From: Gammaproteobacteria bacterium
GTDB taxonomy: Bacteria; Pseudomonadota; Gammaproteobacteria; Burkholderiales; Rhodocyclaceae
Direction: 5' to 3'
Length of the DNA stretch: 34,386 bases
Assembly: GCA_029289235.1 (NCBI GenBank)
Contig: JARFTZ010000010.1
Span: 1 to 34,386, forward strand
Shown here: in pieces, positions 10,484-19,145 of the stretch
How the letters are laid out: each line of letters begins with the position of its first letter
How positions within the stretch are numbered: position 1 is the first letter of the stretch
The notes under the pieces: model-generated
What the model was told of the DNA's origin: nothing
What the model saw: only the letters and a program-made list of their open reading frames with translations
Database searches by the model: none
Position numbers and translations under genes: made by a program

Positions 10484-11334
10484 AGGGCCGCCGCCTTGAA
10501 CGTGTCGCATTGGCGCAGATCGCCCGAGTCCAGTCCGCGACGGAACCAGCGCATGCGCTGTTCGGAGGTGCCGTGGGTGAATGATTCCGGCACGATGCGC
10601 CCTTGCGACTGTTGTTGCAGCCGGTCGTCGCCAATGGCGGCCGCCGCGGTCAGCGCCTGTTCGATTTCCCCCGGTTCGATGATGTTCTTCGCCGCGTCGG
10701 CGCGATGACCCCATACGCCCGCGAAGCAATCGGCCTGCAGTTCCTGGCGTACCGACAACGCGTTGGCACGGGAGCGGCTGATGCCTTGCTGCGCCTCGCG
10801 CACCTTGTCCGAGATGCCGAGAAGATTCTGCACATGATGGCCGACCTCGTGGGCAATCACGTAGGCCTGGGCGAACTCGCCCGGCGCGTGAAAGCGTTCC
10901 CGGAGATCGCTGTAGAACGACAGGTCGATGTACACCTTCTGGTCGGCGGGGCAGTAGAAGGGGCCCATCGCCGCTTGTCCGGTGCCACAGGCGGAAGGCG
11001 TCGAACCGGAAAACAGCACCAGTTTCGGTTCGCGATAGCGGGCGTCGTTCTCGCGGAAAATCTGTGCCCAGGTTTCCTCGGTGCTGCCGAGTACCTTGGC
11101 CACGAAGCGTCCCATCTCATCCTCGACCGGCGTCTTGCGCGCGCTCACTTGCGCCGACGGCGCGTCGACGTCCGACAGCAGGCCGAGGACGACCATCGGG
11201 TCGATGCCCAGGAAATAGCTGGCGACCAGGGCGACGACGATCGAGCCGATGCCGAGACCGCCTCGTCCGACGCCAAAGCCGCCGCCGCGCCGGTCCTCGA
11301 CGTTGCGGCTTTCCTGTTGGTCATCCAGGCGCAT
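10480..11334 (-). CDS. Neutral zinc metallopeptidase, YpfJ family
   Basis: This 284-residue protein belongs to the YpfJ family of putative neutral zinc metallopeptidases. It opens with a charged, glycine-rich segment (GGGFGVGRGGLGIG), followed by a hydrophobic membrane anchor at about 29-52. The catalytic part should lie on the far side of the membrane. HEVGHH at 162-167 is the HExxH zinc motif. Family segments MGPFYCP, VYIDLSF and QADCFAGVWGH, and the C-terminal FTHGTSEQRMRWF, are all present. Length and layout fit the family. Substrate is unknown. The start has no strong ribosome binding site. The stop overlaps the GTG of the M23 gene, suggesting the two peptidases are made together. Confidence 0.9.
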   Translation of the reverse strand: MRLDDQQESRNVEDRRGGGFGVGRGGLGIGSIVVALVASYFLGIDPMVVLGLLSDVDAPSAQVSARKTPVEDEMGRFVAKVLGSTEETWAQIFRENDARYREPKLVLFSGSTPSACGTGQAAMGPFYCPADQKVYIDLSFYSDLRERFHAPGEFAQAYVIAHEVGHHVQNLLGISDKVREAQQGISRSRANALSVRQELQADCFAGVWGHRADAAKNIIEPGEIEQALTAAAAIGDDRLQQQSQGRIVPESFTHGTSEQRMRWFRRGLDSGDLRQCDTFKAAAL

Positions 11335-11370
11335 GAGAGGGGCTGTTTCGTGCAGTGCGGATCTCGGTCA

Positions 11371-11565
11371 TCAGTCGTTCGCTGGCTCGGACGTTTTTTC
11401 GGCGCGGGCCTTTTTCTGATCCAGTCGCTCGTTCTTGCTGCCGTCGAAGAAAACATAGCGTCCGTAAAGCTCGCAGCCTTTCATGCCGGGATCGCAGGGC
11501 AGGTTCTTGACCTTGCTGCATTTTCCATCGAGTTCGTGTGGGCAACTCCAGCCACCACCAGTCAT
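11371..11565 (-). CDS. Small cysteine-rich protein, unknown function
   Basis: A 64-residue protein with four evenly spaced cysteines (C8, C16, C24, C31) in the first half and a charged lysine-rich tail. There is no signal peptide or membrane segment. Even Cys spacing suggests a metal site, such as zinc, or disulfides; I cannot tell which. The ATG is preceded at a good distance by AAGGCAG. It lies 36 bp upstream of the YpfJ-family gene on the same strand, so the three genes may form an operon. I regard it as real because of its Cys pattern, ribosome binding site and position, but I do not recognise a named family. Confidence 0.65.
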   Translation of the reverse strand: MTGGGWSCPHELDGKCSKVKNLPCDPGMKGCELYGRYVFFDGSKNERLDQKKARAEKTSEPAND

Positions 11566-11728
11566 CGTCTTCTGCCTTGAGTCGGGAAAGACCCGATTCT
11601 CCGCGCTGCGGCATCGCTGTACAAGAGGCGATATCGTTGGCGCCCGGCAATTGAATTATCCCCGGTCATCGCGGTCCATTCAAAGGCGCGCCGTTGGCGC
11701 GTACCGCAAGACAAGGAAGGCAACCACC

Positions 11729-12112
11729 ATGAAAGAACCTCAAGCAATCCTCAAAGCCTGGATGGGCGCCGTCAATGCCGGCGATCTGGAAGGATTGCTG
11801 GCGCTCTACGATGACAGCGCCGTGCTCATCCCGACTTTCTCCAATCGCTTGCTGATCAAGCCCGAGGCCATCCGCGACTATTTCGCCAGGCTCTGCAGCC
11901 GCGAGGAGTTGAGCATCGCCCTGCACGAGAAGACGCTGCACGTTCAGGATGTCGGCGGCGACGTCCATGCCATGAACGGCATTTATTGCTGGCGCTTCGC
12001 CGTCGATGGCGAACTGCTGAGCTTCGAGGCGCGCTTCAGCTACATGCTCGATCTCATTCGCGCCAAGCCGATCGTGCACCATCATTCCTCGCAGATCCCG
12101 CGTATGCTCTGA
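11729..12112 (+). CDS. SnoaL-like / NTF2-fold protein
   Basis: A 127-residue protein with the cone-shaped NTF2-like fold. The opening ILKAWMGAVNAGDLEGLLALYDDSAVLIPTF pattern is typical of SnoaL-like and DUF4440 proteins, followed by an alternating strand pattern ending in HHHSS. The family includes isomerases, cyclases and many proteins of unknown ligand; nothing here identifies the substrate. The ATG at 11729 has an excellent AAGGAAGG just upstream. The frame is open further 5', but that part has no family sequence and overlaps the minus-strand Cys-rich gene. A 26-bp gap separates it from the cupin gene, so they are likely co-transcribed. Confidence 0.87.
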   Translation: MKEPQAILKAWMGAVNAGDLEGLLALYDDSAVLIPTFSNRLLIKPEAIRDYFARLCSREELSIALHEKTLHVQDVGGDVHAMNGIYCWRFAVDGELLSFEARFSYMLDLIRAKPIVHHHSSQIPRML

Positions 12113-12138
12113 GTTTTTCACGCGTTCGGGAGAGAACG

Positions 12139-12468
12139 ATGCAAATGTCAGACATTCCCTTCGGGACGACCGACTGGTCCGCCATTCCGGCGACGGAACA
12201 TCCTGGCGAAACCGGCAAGGCGCTTTGGCGCACCTGCCAGTTCGGTACGATCCGTGTGCGCATGGTGGACTACACGCCCGGCTATCTGGCCGATCACTGG
12301 TGCTCGAAGGGGCACATCCTGCTGTGCCTGGAAGGGGAACTGCACACTGAACTCGATGACGGTCGCACCTTCATTCTCCGGCCGGGGATGAGCTACCAGG
12401 TGGCCGACAATGCCGAAGCGCATCGTTCGTCTACACCGTGCGGGGCGAAACTGTTCATCGTAGACTGA
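12139..12468 (+). CDS. Small cupin, DHCW-motif family
   Basis: This 109-residue single-domain cupin matches the group annotated as DHCW motif cupin-fold proteins. Family hallmarks seen are FGTTDWSAIPATEHPGETG, RTCQFG, YTPGYLADHWCSKGH and CLEGELHTELDDG, ending GAKLFIVD. Histidines H53 and H59 and the acidic residue in LEGEL could bind a metal, as in other cupins, but the function is unknown. GGGAGAG lies seven bases before the ATG; a second ATG two codons later is also possible. It sits between the SnoaL-like gene and the FIST gene on the same strand. Confidence 0.86.
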   Translation: MQMSDIPFGTTDWSAIPATEHPGETGKALWRTCQFGTIRVRMVDYTPGYLADHWCSKGHILLCLEGELHTELDDGRTFILRPGMSYQVADNAEAHRSSTPCGAKLFIVD

Positions 12469-12498
12469 GGGGCCGCCGGGAGCGGAGCGAAGAGGGAG

Positions 12499-13650
12499 AT
12501 GATGACGCAAAAGAGCATTCGTACAGCGCATTCGACGGCGAGCGAGGCACGCACCGCTGTTCGGGAGTTCCGCGAGCAGGTTGGTCAGGAGGCGATGGCG
12601 CTGGTCGTCTTCTTTTGTTCCAGCCGCTACGATCTTGCCGAAATCGCCGACGAGATCAATCGCCAGTTTGCCGGCGTGACGGTGATCGGCTGTACGACAG
12701 CCGGGGAAATTGGCCCGTCGGGTTATCGGGATTTCAGCCTCTCCGGCGCCAGCTTCGCCGCAGGGGATTATGTCGCGGTGGCCGGGGTGTTGAGCGATTT
12801 GCAGGATTTCGAGATGGCCGCCGGGCAAGCGTTCGCCCAGTCGCTGATCCGGCAGATGGAGGCCGGCAATCCCGGCAGCAACGAGCGCAACACGTTTTCC
12901 CTTTTGCTCGTGGATGGCCTCTCGGTGCGTGAGGAGCAGGTGGCGCAGACCCTGAAGGGGGCTCTGGCAAGCATCCCCCTGGTCGGCGGCTCGGCCGGTG
13001 ACGACATCGAGTTCTCCCGCACCTGGGTATTTTGCGATGGCCGTTTTCATCATGACGCCGCAGTCCTGGCACTGCTTTCGACCGATATCCCGTTTTCTGT
13101 GTTCAAGACCCAGCATTTCGTCAGCGACGCCGAACGTCTGGTGGTAACCGAGGCCGATCCGGAGGCGCGGCTGGTGCGCGAGATCAACGGACTTCCCGCC
13201 GCGGAGGAATACGCGCGGGTGATCGGTACCTCGGTCGAGGGGTTGGGCGCCATGCGCTTTGCCGCCTCGCCCATGGTCGTGGTGATCGATGGAACCGACT
13301 ATGTGCGTTCGATCCAGAAGGCCAACCCGGACGGCAGCCTGACCTTCTTTTGCGCGATCGACGAAGGGTTGGTGTTCCGCGTTGCGCACGGGGTCGATCT
13401 GGTGGACAACCTCAAACAATCGGCGCAGGAGCTGGAATCCCGGATCGGGCCGATTCAGGCCGTTTGTGCCTTTGATTGCATCCTGCGCAACCTGGAAATC
13501 CTGCAGCACGGGCAGAAAGACCGGGTCGAGCAGGTATTCCGCAAATACGACTTTTTTGGCTTCAGCACCTACGGCGAGCAGTTCGGTCCCGTTCACGTGA
13601 ACCAGACGCTGACCGGCGTGGCGTTCGGCTACCGGGGGCATGATGGCTGA
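12499..13650 (+). CDS. FIST domain sensory protein
   Basis: A 383-residue cytoplasmic protein with FIST_N and FIST_C domains, a sensory module thought to bind small ligands such as amino acids. The N-terminal half has the typical FFCSSRYDLAEIADEIN and VIGCTTAGEIGPSGY segments. The second half has GGSAGDD, a region around 200-260, and the AVCAFDCILRNLEI segment before the end. There are no membrane spans or catalytic residues. Two adjacent ATGs exist; AGAGGG suits the second (12502) slightly better. The 3' end overlaps the histidine kinase gene by 11 nt, so this protein is almost certainly the input partner of that kinase. Confidence 0.9.
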   Translation: MMTQKSIRTAHSTASEARTAVREFREQVGQEAMALVVFFCSSRYDLAEIADEINRQFAGVTVIGCTTAGEIGPSGYRDFSLSGASFAAGDYVAVAGVLSDLQDFEMAAGQAFAQSLIRQMEAGNPGSNERNTFSLLLVDGLSVREEQVAQTLKGALASIPLVGGSAGDDIEFSRTWVFCDGRFHHDAAVLALLSTDIPFSVFKTQHFVSDAERLVVTEADPEARLVREINGLPAAEEYARVIGTSVEGLGAMRFAASPMVVVIDGTDYVRSIQKANPDGSLTFFCAIDEGLVFRVAHGVDLVDNLKQSAQELESRIGPIQAVCAFDCILRNLEILQHGQKDRVEQVFRKYDFFGFSTYGEQFGPVHVNQTLTGVAFGYRGHDG

Positions 13651-14740
13651 ACGAAACACGTCGCTCGAAGGAGCGAGTGAGCAGCAGTTGCGCGATGAAA
13701 TCGTCCGCCTGAACAAGGTGGTGACCGCGCTGATCAACCGCGCGGAACGCAGCGCCAGCGCCCAGCGCTCGGATTTCTCGCTGTTCCAGACCGCAGTCCT
13801 GCTCGAAGCGCAGATCAAGAAACGGACCGAGGAACTGGAAGCGGCCTTGCGCGAGAACGAGAAGATCAACCGGGCGCTGGTGCACGAGAAGGAAGAGCAG
13901 GCGGCGCTGATCAGGAAGCTCGAACAGGCGCACAACCAGTTGCTGCAATCGGAGAAACTGGCCTCGATCGGGCAACTGGCGGCGGGAGTGGCGCACGAGA
14001 TCAACAACCCGATCGGCTTCGTCAACTCCAACCTCGGCACCTTGCGCGGCTACGTGGAGAACCTGCTGGGGCTGGTTGCACTGTACGAGCAGGGGCAGGA
14101 ATGTCTGGCGTCCATCCCGGAACTCCGCGCGCAGATCGAGGGCCTGCGCCGGGAGAGCGAGATCGACTTCCTGAAGGAAGACGTTCGCCAGTTGATCGAC
14201 GAGTCGATCGAAGGAACGTCCCGGGTGCGGCGCATCGTCCAGGACCTGCGCGATTTCTCGCGGGTCGATAGCCCGGATTGGCAATGGGCCGACCTGCACG
14301 CCGGGCTGGAAAGCACGCTCAACGTCGTGTGGAACGAGATCAAGTTCAAAGCCGATGTGGTCCGCGACTACGGCGACCTGCCGGAGGTCGAATGCCTGCC
14401 GTCGCAGTTGAACCAGGTGTTCATGAACATTCTGGTCAATGCGGCGCAGGCGATTCCCGAACGCGGAGCCATCACGCTGCGCAGCGGCCGCGAAGGTGAC
14501 GGTGTCTGGATTTCGATCAGCGACACCGGTATCGGCATGGCGCCGGAACTGCGGGCGAAGATCTTCGACCCGTTTTTTACCACCAAACCGGTGGGCAAGG
14601 GGACCGGGCTCGGGCTGTCGGTGTCCTACGGTATTGTCGCCCGGCACGGCGGTTTGATCGAGGTTGATAGCGAAGTAGGGCGCGGGACCACCTTCACCCT
14701 CCGGTTACCGATCCGCCAACCCAGGGCGGGCACGGTTTAG
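13640..14740 (+). CDS. Soluble sensor histidine kinase
   Basis: A 366-residue histidine kinase without membrane segments. Residues about 10-105 are a charged coiled coil. The dimerisation and phosphoacceptor region carries H119 in [14 protein letters not shown], typical of the HPK4-type kinases. The ATPase domain follows, with an N box near [17 protein letters not shown], the F box FDPFFTTKP and [14 protein letters not shown]. All boxes are intact. With no sensor domain of its own, it probably receives its signal from the FIST protein, whose gene it overlaps by 11 nt. No response regulator is encoded next to it; the Hpt/HD-GYP protein at 5030-6136 is one conceivable indirect target, but that is speculation. 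It converges on the arsC-like gene with five bases between stops. Confidence 0.93.
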   Translation: MMAERNTSLEGASEQQLRDEIVRLNKVVTALINRAERSASAQRSDFSLFQTAVLLEAQIKKRTEELEAALRENEKINRALVHEKEEQAALIRKLEQAHNQLLQSEKLASIGQLAAGVAHEINNPIGFVNSNLGTLRGYVENLLGLVALYEQGQECLASIPELRAQIEGLRRESEIDFLKEDVRQLIDESIEGTSRVRRIVQDLRDFSRVDSPDWQWADLHAGLESTLNVVWNEIKFKADVVRDYGDLPEVECLPSQLNQVFMNILVNAAQAIPERGAITLRSGREGDGVWISISDTGIGMAPELRAKIFDPFFTTKPVGKGTGLGLSVSYGIVARHGGLIEVDSEVGRGTTFTLRLPIRQPRAGTV

Positions 14741-14745
14741 GCTGC

Positions 14746-15117
14746 TCAGCCCTCGTTTTCGAGCAGGTCGAGCACCTTCTCCGGCGGCCGGCCGATGACA
14801 GCCTTGTCGCCGCGGACGACGATCGGGCGTTCGATCAGGATCGGGTGGGTGAGCAGAGCGTCGAGCCACTGCTCGTCGTCGAGCGTCTTGCCGGCGTAGT
14901 GTTCCTTGAAGACGTCCTCGCCGCGGCGGACGATTTCTTCCGGTTTCATCCCGAGCTTCTGCAGCAGTGCGCGCAGTTCCGCCCGGGTCGGCGGGGTCTT
15001 CAGGTACTCGACGATCGTCGCTTCGATGCCCCGGCTGGCGACGATTTCGCAGGCCGAGCGGCTCTTCGAGCAACGGGCGTTGTGGTAGATGACGACCGGG
15101 GTGCCTTGACTGTTCAT
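14746..15117 (-). CDS. arsC: ArsC-family arsenate reductase (glutaredoxin-type)
   Basis: This 123-residue protein has the thioredoxin-like ArsC fold. The active-site motif HNARCSKSR contains C16, and the conserved IVEYLKTPPTRAEL, HPILIERPIVV and IGRPPE segments follow, including the arginines that hold the oxyanion. It would reduce arsenate to arsenite using glutaredoxin and glutathione, although the close YfgD-type relatives may have other roles. No arsenite exporter or ArsR regulator is nearby, so an arsenic-resistance role is not supported by context. It is the last gene of a long minus-strand run, 22 bp after the CBS-domain gene. Confidence 0.88.
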   Translation of the reverse strand: MNSQGTPVVIYHNARCSKSRSACEIVASRGIEATIVEYLKTPPTRAELRALLQKLGMKPEEIVRRGEDVFKEHYAGKTLDDEQWLDALLTHPILIERPIVVRGDKAVIGRPPEKVLDLLENEG

Positions 15118-15139
15118 TGAATTTCCTCGTGTTGTTGTT

Positions 15140-15787
15140 TTATCGCCAGATGCTCAGCGGCGGATCGGTGACGACCGCGTGCAGGATGTCGCTGCGCGAA
15201 ACGAAGCCGAGCAGCGCGCCGCCGTCGTTGACGACGGGTACGCCATCCACGCCGCGTTCGAGCATGACGCGGGCGATCCGGCGGATGTCAGTCAGCGGCG
15301 TGGCGGCGACGACCGGCGTGGTCATCACGTCGCCGACCCGCCGGCGCAGGACGTCGCGCACTTCGCCGTTGTCGACATTGAGCACCATCAGCAGGTTCCG
15401 CTCGCTGACGATGCCGACCAGGCGTTGCCCGGCGTCCAGCACCGGTGCCTGATGGATCTGGTGGTCGACCAGCGTCTTCCAGGCGCGGGCCACGTCGTCG
15501 TCGACACTGACCGTGACGACCTCGGGCTGCATGATCTGGTTGGCGTGATACAGCGGGCCGCGTTCGAGGCTCTCCGGCAACATCGCCTGATAGGCCTCCA
15601 CCGCCTGGCGCGAGTGGCCGGCGACGGGTTCGGGAAGCGAGGCGAGTTCTTCGGTGCCGTCCTCGCGCCGGTCGCCGACCCGACGGGCGGCGCGAACCGG
15701 TTCGCGCCGGGTGACCACCGGCAGGCGGGGCAAGGTTTCCAGCGTGCCCTGGAACACCGGGCCGCTGATGCCGTAAATGGAAAACAT
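15140..15787 (-). CDS. CBS-domain pair protein
   Basis: A 215-residue soluble protein. Residues about 1-80 have no recognised domain and are rich in arginine and proline. Residues about 82-210 form a tandem CBS pair (Bateman module): the first repeat contains VVTVSVDDDVARAWKTL and GIVSERNLL, the second VVAATPLTDIRRIARVM and GFVSRSDIL. Such modules usually bind AMP, ATP or other adenosyl ligands and act as energy or redox sensors. No enzyme or channel domain is attached. AAGGA is well placed before the ATG. It lies 44 bp downstream of the hydratase gene and is probably in the same operon. Target unknown. Confidence 0.88.
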   Translation of the reverse strand: MFSIYGISGPVFQGTLETLPRLPVVTRREPVRAARRVGDRREDGTEELASLPEPVAGHSRQAVEAYQAMLPESLERGPLYHANQIMQPEVVTVSVDDDVARAWKTLVDHQIHQAPVLDAGQRLVGIVSERNLLMVLNVDNGEVRDVLRRRVGDVMTTPVVAATPLTDIRRIARVMLERGVDGVPVVNDGGALLGFVSRSDILHAVVTDPPLSIWR

Positions 15788-15831
15788 CGTATTTCCTTGG
15801 TTGCGACGCCCGTCTGACCGGGATCCCTCGC

Positions 15832-16680
15832 TCAGGGTTCCAGCAACGCCTCGGCTTCCATCGAGCGCACACCGTTGCCGAGGATCGCCGTGAGGGTGAC
15901 GCGCTCGCCATCCCGCGTTGCCGCGAGGGTGATCGTCTCGCCCAGCAGGGCGGGGGCGAGGCCGCGGTAGTTGAATTCCCGTAACGGGCGCCCGCCGATC
16001 TCTTCGGCGAAACCGGCGAGCAGTGTTGCGTTCAGCGGCCCGTGGATGACGAGGTTGGCGTAACCCTCGACGTTGCGGCAGTAGTCGAGGTCGTAATGGA
16101 TGCGGTGGCCGTTGAAGGTCAGCGCCGAATAGCGGAACAATGTGGTCGAGGTCGGGGTGAAGGTCTTGCTGAACGGCGCAGACACGCTATCTGTGTGCGC
16201 TGTCGATGGCGCCGGCCGGGAAGCCGCCTTGTAAACGATGTCGTGCTCCTCGCGGAGCAGCGGTGCGCCTTCGACCGAGGCCAGTTCATGCAGCACGGTG
16301 ACGAAGACGAGCTCACCCGAGCGGCCGACCTTGTGCTCGACCTTGATGATGCTTGAAGTCTTGCGTACGCGCGAACCGATCGGAATGGGGCGGAGAAAAC
16401 TCACGCGTCCGCCGGCCCACATCCGGTTCGGCAGCGGCACCGGCGGCAGGAAACCGCCGCGCGCCGGGTGGCCGTCGCGCCCGAGTTCGCCGGGCGGCCG
16501 TCCCTCAAGAAAATACAGCCAATGCCACAGCGGCGGCAGCGGCGCGCCCTCATGGATTGGCGCGATGTCGGCGTCCACGGTGGCGGCCATCAGCCGGGCG
16601 TGGCGCAGTGAAATCACGTCGTCGTCGACCTGCGTCCTGCCGATCCAGGTGCGCAGGTGCTCGATGTCGATCTGGCTCAT
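15832..16680 (-). CDS. MaoC/HTD2-like acyl-CoA hydratase/dehydratase
   Basis: A 282-residue protein with two hot-dog folds, like HTD2-type 3-hydroxyacyl thioester dehydratases and mesaconyl/itaconyl-CoA hydratases. The N-terminal half has a FAS1-like dehydratase look (PPLWHWLYFLEGRPPGELG, LPNRMWAGGRVSFLRPI). The C-terminal half contains YSALTFNGHRIHYDLDYC, which carries the usual hydratase Asn/His pair, and GYANLVIHGPL. It should hydrate or dehydrate a CoA thioester; the substrate cannot be read from sequence. The ATG at 16680 has AAGGGAGG upstream and is preferred to an earlier in-frame codon. It starts 20 bp after the second permease. A metabolic enzyme behind an exporter is odd and may reflect simple adjacency. 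Confidence 0.85.
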   Translation of the reverse strand: MSQIDIEHLRTWIGRTQVDDDVISLRHARLMAATVDADIAPIHEGAPLPPLWHWLYFLEGRPPGELGRDGHPARGGFLPPVPLPNRMWAGGRVSFLRPIPIGSRVRKTSSIIKVEHKVGRSGELVFVTVLHELASVEGAPLLREEHDIVYKAASRPAPSTAHTDSVSAPFSKTFTPTSTTLFRYSALTFNGHRIHYDLDYCRNVEGYANLVIHGPLNATLLAGFAEEIGGRPLREFNYRGLAPALLGETITLAATRDGERVTLTAILGNGVRSMEAEALLEP

Positions 16681-16700
16681 GTTTTTGTCCTCCCTTGTTC

Positions 16701-17906
16701 TCATTCTGCCCGCAAGGCATCGACCGGGTCCAGCCGCGCCGCACGCCGCGCAGGAAGCACGCCGGCCAGAAGGCCGATGCTCATGGCGATGGCCTCGGCG
16801 ATCAGCACGAAGGCGAGCGGCGTATGCACCGGCAGGGCCGGCACCAGCAGATGGATGAGCTGCGCCAGGCCGATGCCGATGATCAGGCCGACGAGCCCGC
16901 CGAGCGCCGACAGGGCGACCGCCTCGCCGAGGAACAGGCCGAGGATCGTGCGGCGCGGCGCGCCCAGCGCGACGAGCAGGCCGATCTCGCCGGTGCGCTC
17001 GGTGACGGCGATGGTCATGATCGTGACGATGCCGACGCCGCCGACGAGCAGCGAGATGCTGCCGAGGGCGCCGACGGCCATGGTCAATACGTCGAGGATG
17101 TTGGACAGCGTGCGCAGCATGTCCTCCTGCGTGGTCAAGGTGAAATCCTCGCGGCCGTGGCGGGCCTTGAGCGTCGCCGTGATCAATGCAGCGATCCGTG
17201 CGGCCGGGACGCCTTCTTCGTAGGCGAGGTCGATGGTCATCAGTCCGTCGCGGTTGAACACCTCCTGCGCGCGCGCAGTCGGGATGTAGGCCGAATCGTC
17301 GAGGTCAATGCCGAGGAACTGCCCCTTCGGTTCCATGACGCCGATCACCCGGAACTGGTAATTGCCGATGCTGACCTTGGCGCCAAGGGCGTTCTCGGCG
17401 CCGAACAGTTCGGTCTTCAGCTTGGCGCCGAGCACGACGAAGGCGCGGGCGCTGTCCGAGTCGTCGGCCGGCAGGAACTGGCCGCTGCGGACCTGCATCC
17501 GGTAAACCTTCGGCATGTCCGCGCTTTGCCCATAGACGATCGACCGCCGCAGCCGCCCGTTGCCCTTGATCTCGGTATTACCCCAGACCACCGCCGTCAT
17601 CCCGGTGACGTGCGGCAGGCGGCTGAGTGCGCGCGCATCGTCGAGCGTCAGCGGTCGCACCGAGGTGGGGATGCCCGTCGGCGCCGGCCCCGAAGTCTTC
17701 ACCTTGCCCGGTGCGACGTTGATCAGGTTGGTGCCGAACTGGGTGAATTCGGCGAGGACGAAGCGGTGGATGCCCTCGCCGATCGAGGTGAGCAGGATCA
17801 CCGCGGCGATGCCGACGGCGATGCCGAGCAACGTCAGGAAACTGCGCAGGCGGTGCGCGGTAATGGCGCGCCAGGCGAGGTGGATCGAGTCGGACGGGCG
17901 GATCAT
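16701..17906 (-). CDS. ABC transporter permease, MacB/FtsX type (second copy)
   Basis: This 401-residue permease has the MacB/FtsX layout: one N-terminal membrane helix (about 20-45, LLGIAVGIAAVILLTSIGEG), a large periplasmic domain of roughly 220 residues, and three membrane helices in the last 130 residues, ending with the characteristic AGVLPARRAARLDPVDALRAE. No ATPase domain is fused, unlike E. coli MacB. It starts 7 bp after the other permease gene, which has the same length and layout, suggesting a heterodimeric channel-less exporter core driven by the separate ATPase. The likely role is mechanotransmission of substrates such as drugs, peptides or lipoproteins out of the periplasm. Substrate unknown. 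Confidence 0.92.
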   Translation of the reverse strand: MIRPSDSIHLAWRAITAHRLRSFLTLLGIAVGIAAVILLTSIGEGIHRFVLAEFTQFGTNLINVAPGKVKTSGPAPTGIPTSVRPLTLDDARALSRLPHVTGMTAVVWGNTEIKGNGRLRRSIVYGQSADMPKVYRMQVRSGQFLPADDSDSARAFVVLGAKLKTELFGAENALGAKVSIGNYQFRVIGVMEPKGQFLGIDLDDSAYIPTARAQEVFNRDGLMTIDLAYEEGVPAARIAALITATLKARHGREDFTLTTQEDMLRTLSNILDVLTMAVGALGSISLLVGGVGIVTIMTIAVTERTGEIGLLVALGAPRRTILGLFLGEAVALSALGGLVGLIIGIGLAQLIHLLVPALPVHTPLAFVLIAEAIAMSIGLLAGVLPARRAARLDPVDALRAE

Positions 17907-17913
17907 GGCGGAA

Positions 17914-19119
17914 TCACCGTTTCGCCAGCGATTCGACCGGATCGAGCCGCGCCGCGCGGCGGGCGGGCAGGACGCCGAAGACGATGCCGGTGACCAGCGC
18001 CGTGCCGAGGCCGGCCAGCGCCGCCCAGTCGGGCGGGTAGGCCGGATACACCGGATAGAGCAGACGGATGGCGCCGGCGCCGGCGTGGCCGAGCAGGAAA
18101 CCGAGGAGCGCGCCGGCCAGCGACAACATCGCCGCCTCGGTCAGGAAAGCGGCGCGGATCGTCCCGCCGGTGGCGCCGAGCGCCTTGAGCAGGCCGATCT
18201 CGGCGGTGCGCTGGGTTACCGAGACGAGCATCACGTTCATCACCAGGATGCCGGCCACCGCCAGGCTGATCGCCGCAATGCCGGCCACCGCCAGGGTCAG
18301 CGTGCCGAGCAGCTTGTCGAAGGTGGACAGCACCGCGTCCTGGGTAATTACCGTCACATCCTCTTCGCCTTCATGGCGCTGCTTGATGATCTCGATCACT
18401 TGGGTCTTGGCCGTTTCGATGGCCTCGCGGCTTTTCGCCTCGACGAGAATCCGGAACAGGGTGTTGCTGTTGAACATGGCTTGCGCCAGCGCCACGGGTA
18501 CGACGACCGTCTCGTCGGTGTTCATCCCCAGTCCTTGCGACGACGCCATCACGCCGACGACGCGGAAGCGCCGGTCGCCGATGCGCACCAGCTGGCCGAG
18601 CGCCGGTTGCGCGCCGAACAGTTCGTCGCGAATCTTCGCGCCGATGATCGCCTCCGCGGCGCCGCGTCGCCAGTCGCCGCCGGACAGGAAGCGGCCCTGC
18701 GCCATTTTCTGGCGGCGAATCTCCTGGTAGTGCACGTTGGTGCCGGCAACGAAGACCTCGCGCAAGCGGCCGCCGTAGCTGATCTCCGAGGTGCCCACCG
18801 CCAGTGGCGCGACCCGGTGCACGGCGCTGCCGCGCAGCAGCGCCAGCGCGTCGTCGATGGTCAGGTCGCGCGTGGTGTTGGTGATCGCGTTGCCCGGGTT
18901 GAAGCCGCCGGTTTCCGAACGTCCGGGCAGGACGATGACCAGGTTGGTGCCGATCGAGGCGAATTCGTTCACCACATAGCGCCGCGCACCGTCCCCGAGC
19001 GCGGTGAGCACGACGACGGCGGCGACGCCGATGGACATCGCCAGTACCAGCAGGAAGGTACGCAGCGGGTTGCCGGCGGCGGCGTCGCGGGCGAAGCGGA
19101 TCAGATCGGGGGCGCGCAT
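17914..19119 (-). CDS. ABC transporter permease, MacB/FtsX type (first copy)
   Basis: A 401-residue permease with the same architecture as its downstream neighbour: an N-terminal helix at about 20-45 (FLLVLAMSIGVAAVVVL), a periplasmic domain, three C-terminal helices and the ending GVLPARRAARLDPVESLAKR. The two permeases are clearly related but diverged, so they probably arose by duplication and work together. The ATG has only a weak GGA upstream. It is separated from the upstream ATPase gene by 139 bp that contain a palindromic repeat, the only sizeable gap in this transcription unit. Confidence 0.92.
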   Translation of the reverse strand: MRAPDLIRFARDAAAGNPLRTFLLVLAMSIGVAAVVVLTALGDGARRYVVNEFASIGTNLVIVLPGRSETGGFNPGNAITNTTRDLTIDDALALLRGSAVHRVAPLAVGTSEISYGGRLREVFVAGTNVHYQEIRRQKMAQGRFLSGGDWRRGAAEAIIGAKIRDELFGAQPALGQLVRIGDRRFRVVGVMASSQGLGMNTDETVVVPVALAQAMFNSNTLFRILVEAKSREAIETAKTQVIEIIKQRHEGEEDVTVITQDAVLSTFDKLLGTLTLAVAGIAAISLAVAGILVMNVMLVSVTQRTAEIGLLKALGATGGTIRAAFLTEAAMLSLAGALLGFLLGHAGAGAIRLLYPVYPAYPPDWAALAGLGTALVTGIVFGVLPARRAARLDPVESLAKR

Positions 19120-19145
19120 CGTGCTTTATCGTCCGGCAAGAGCTT

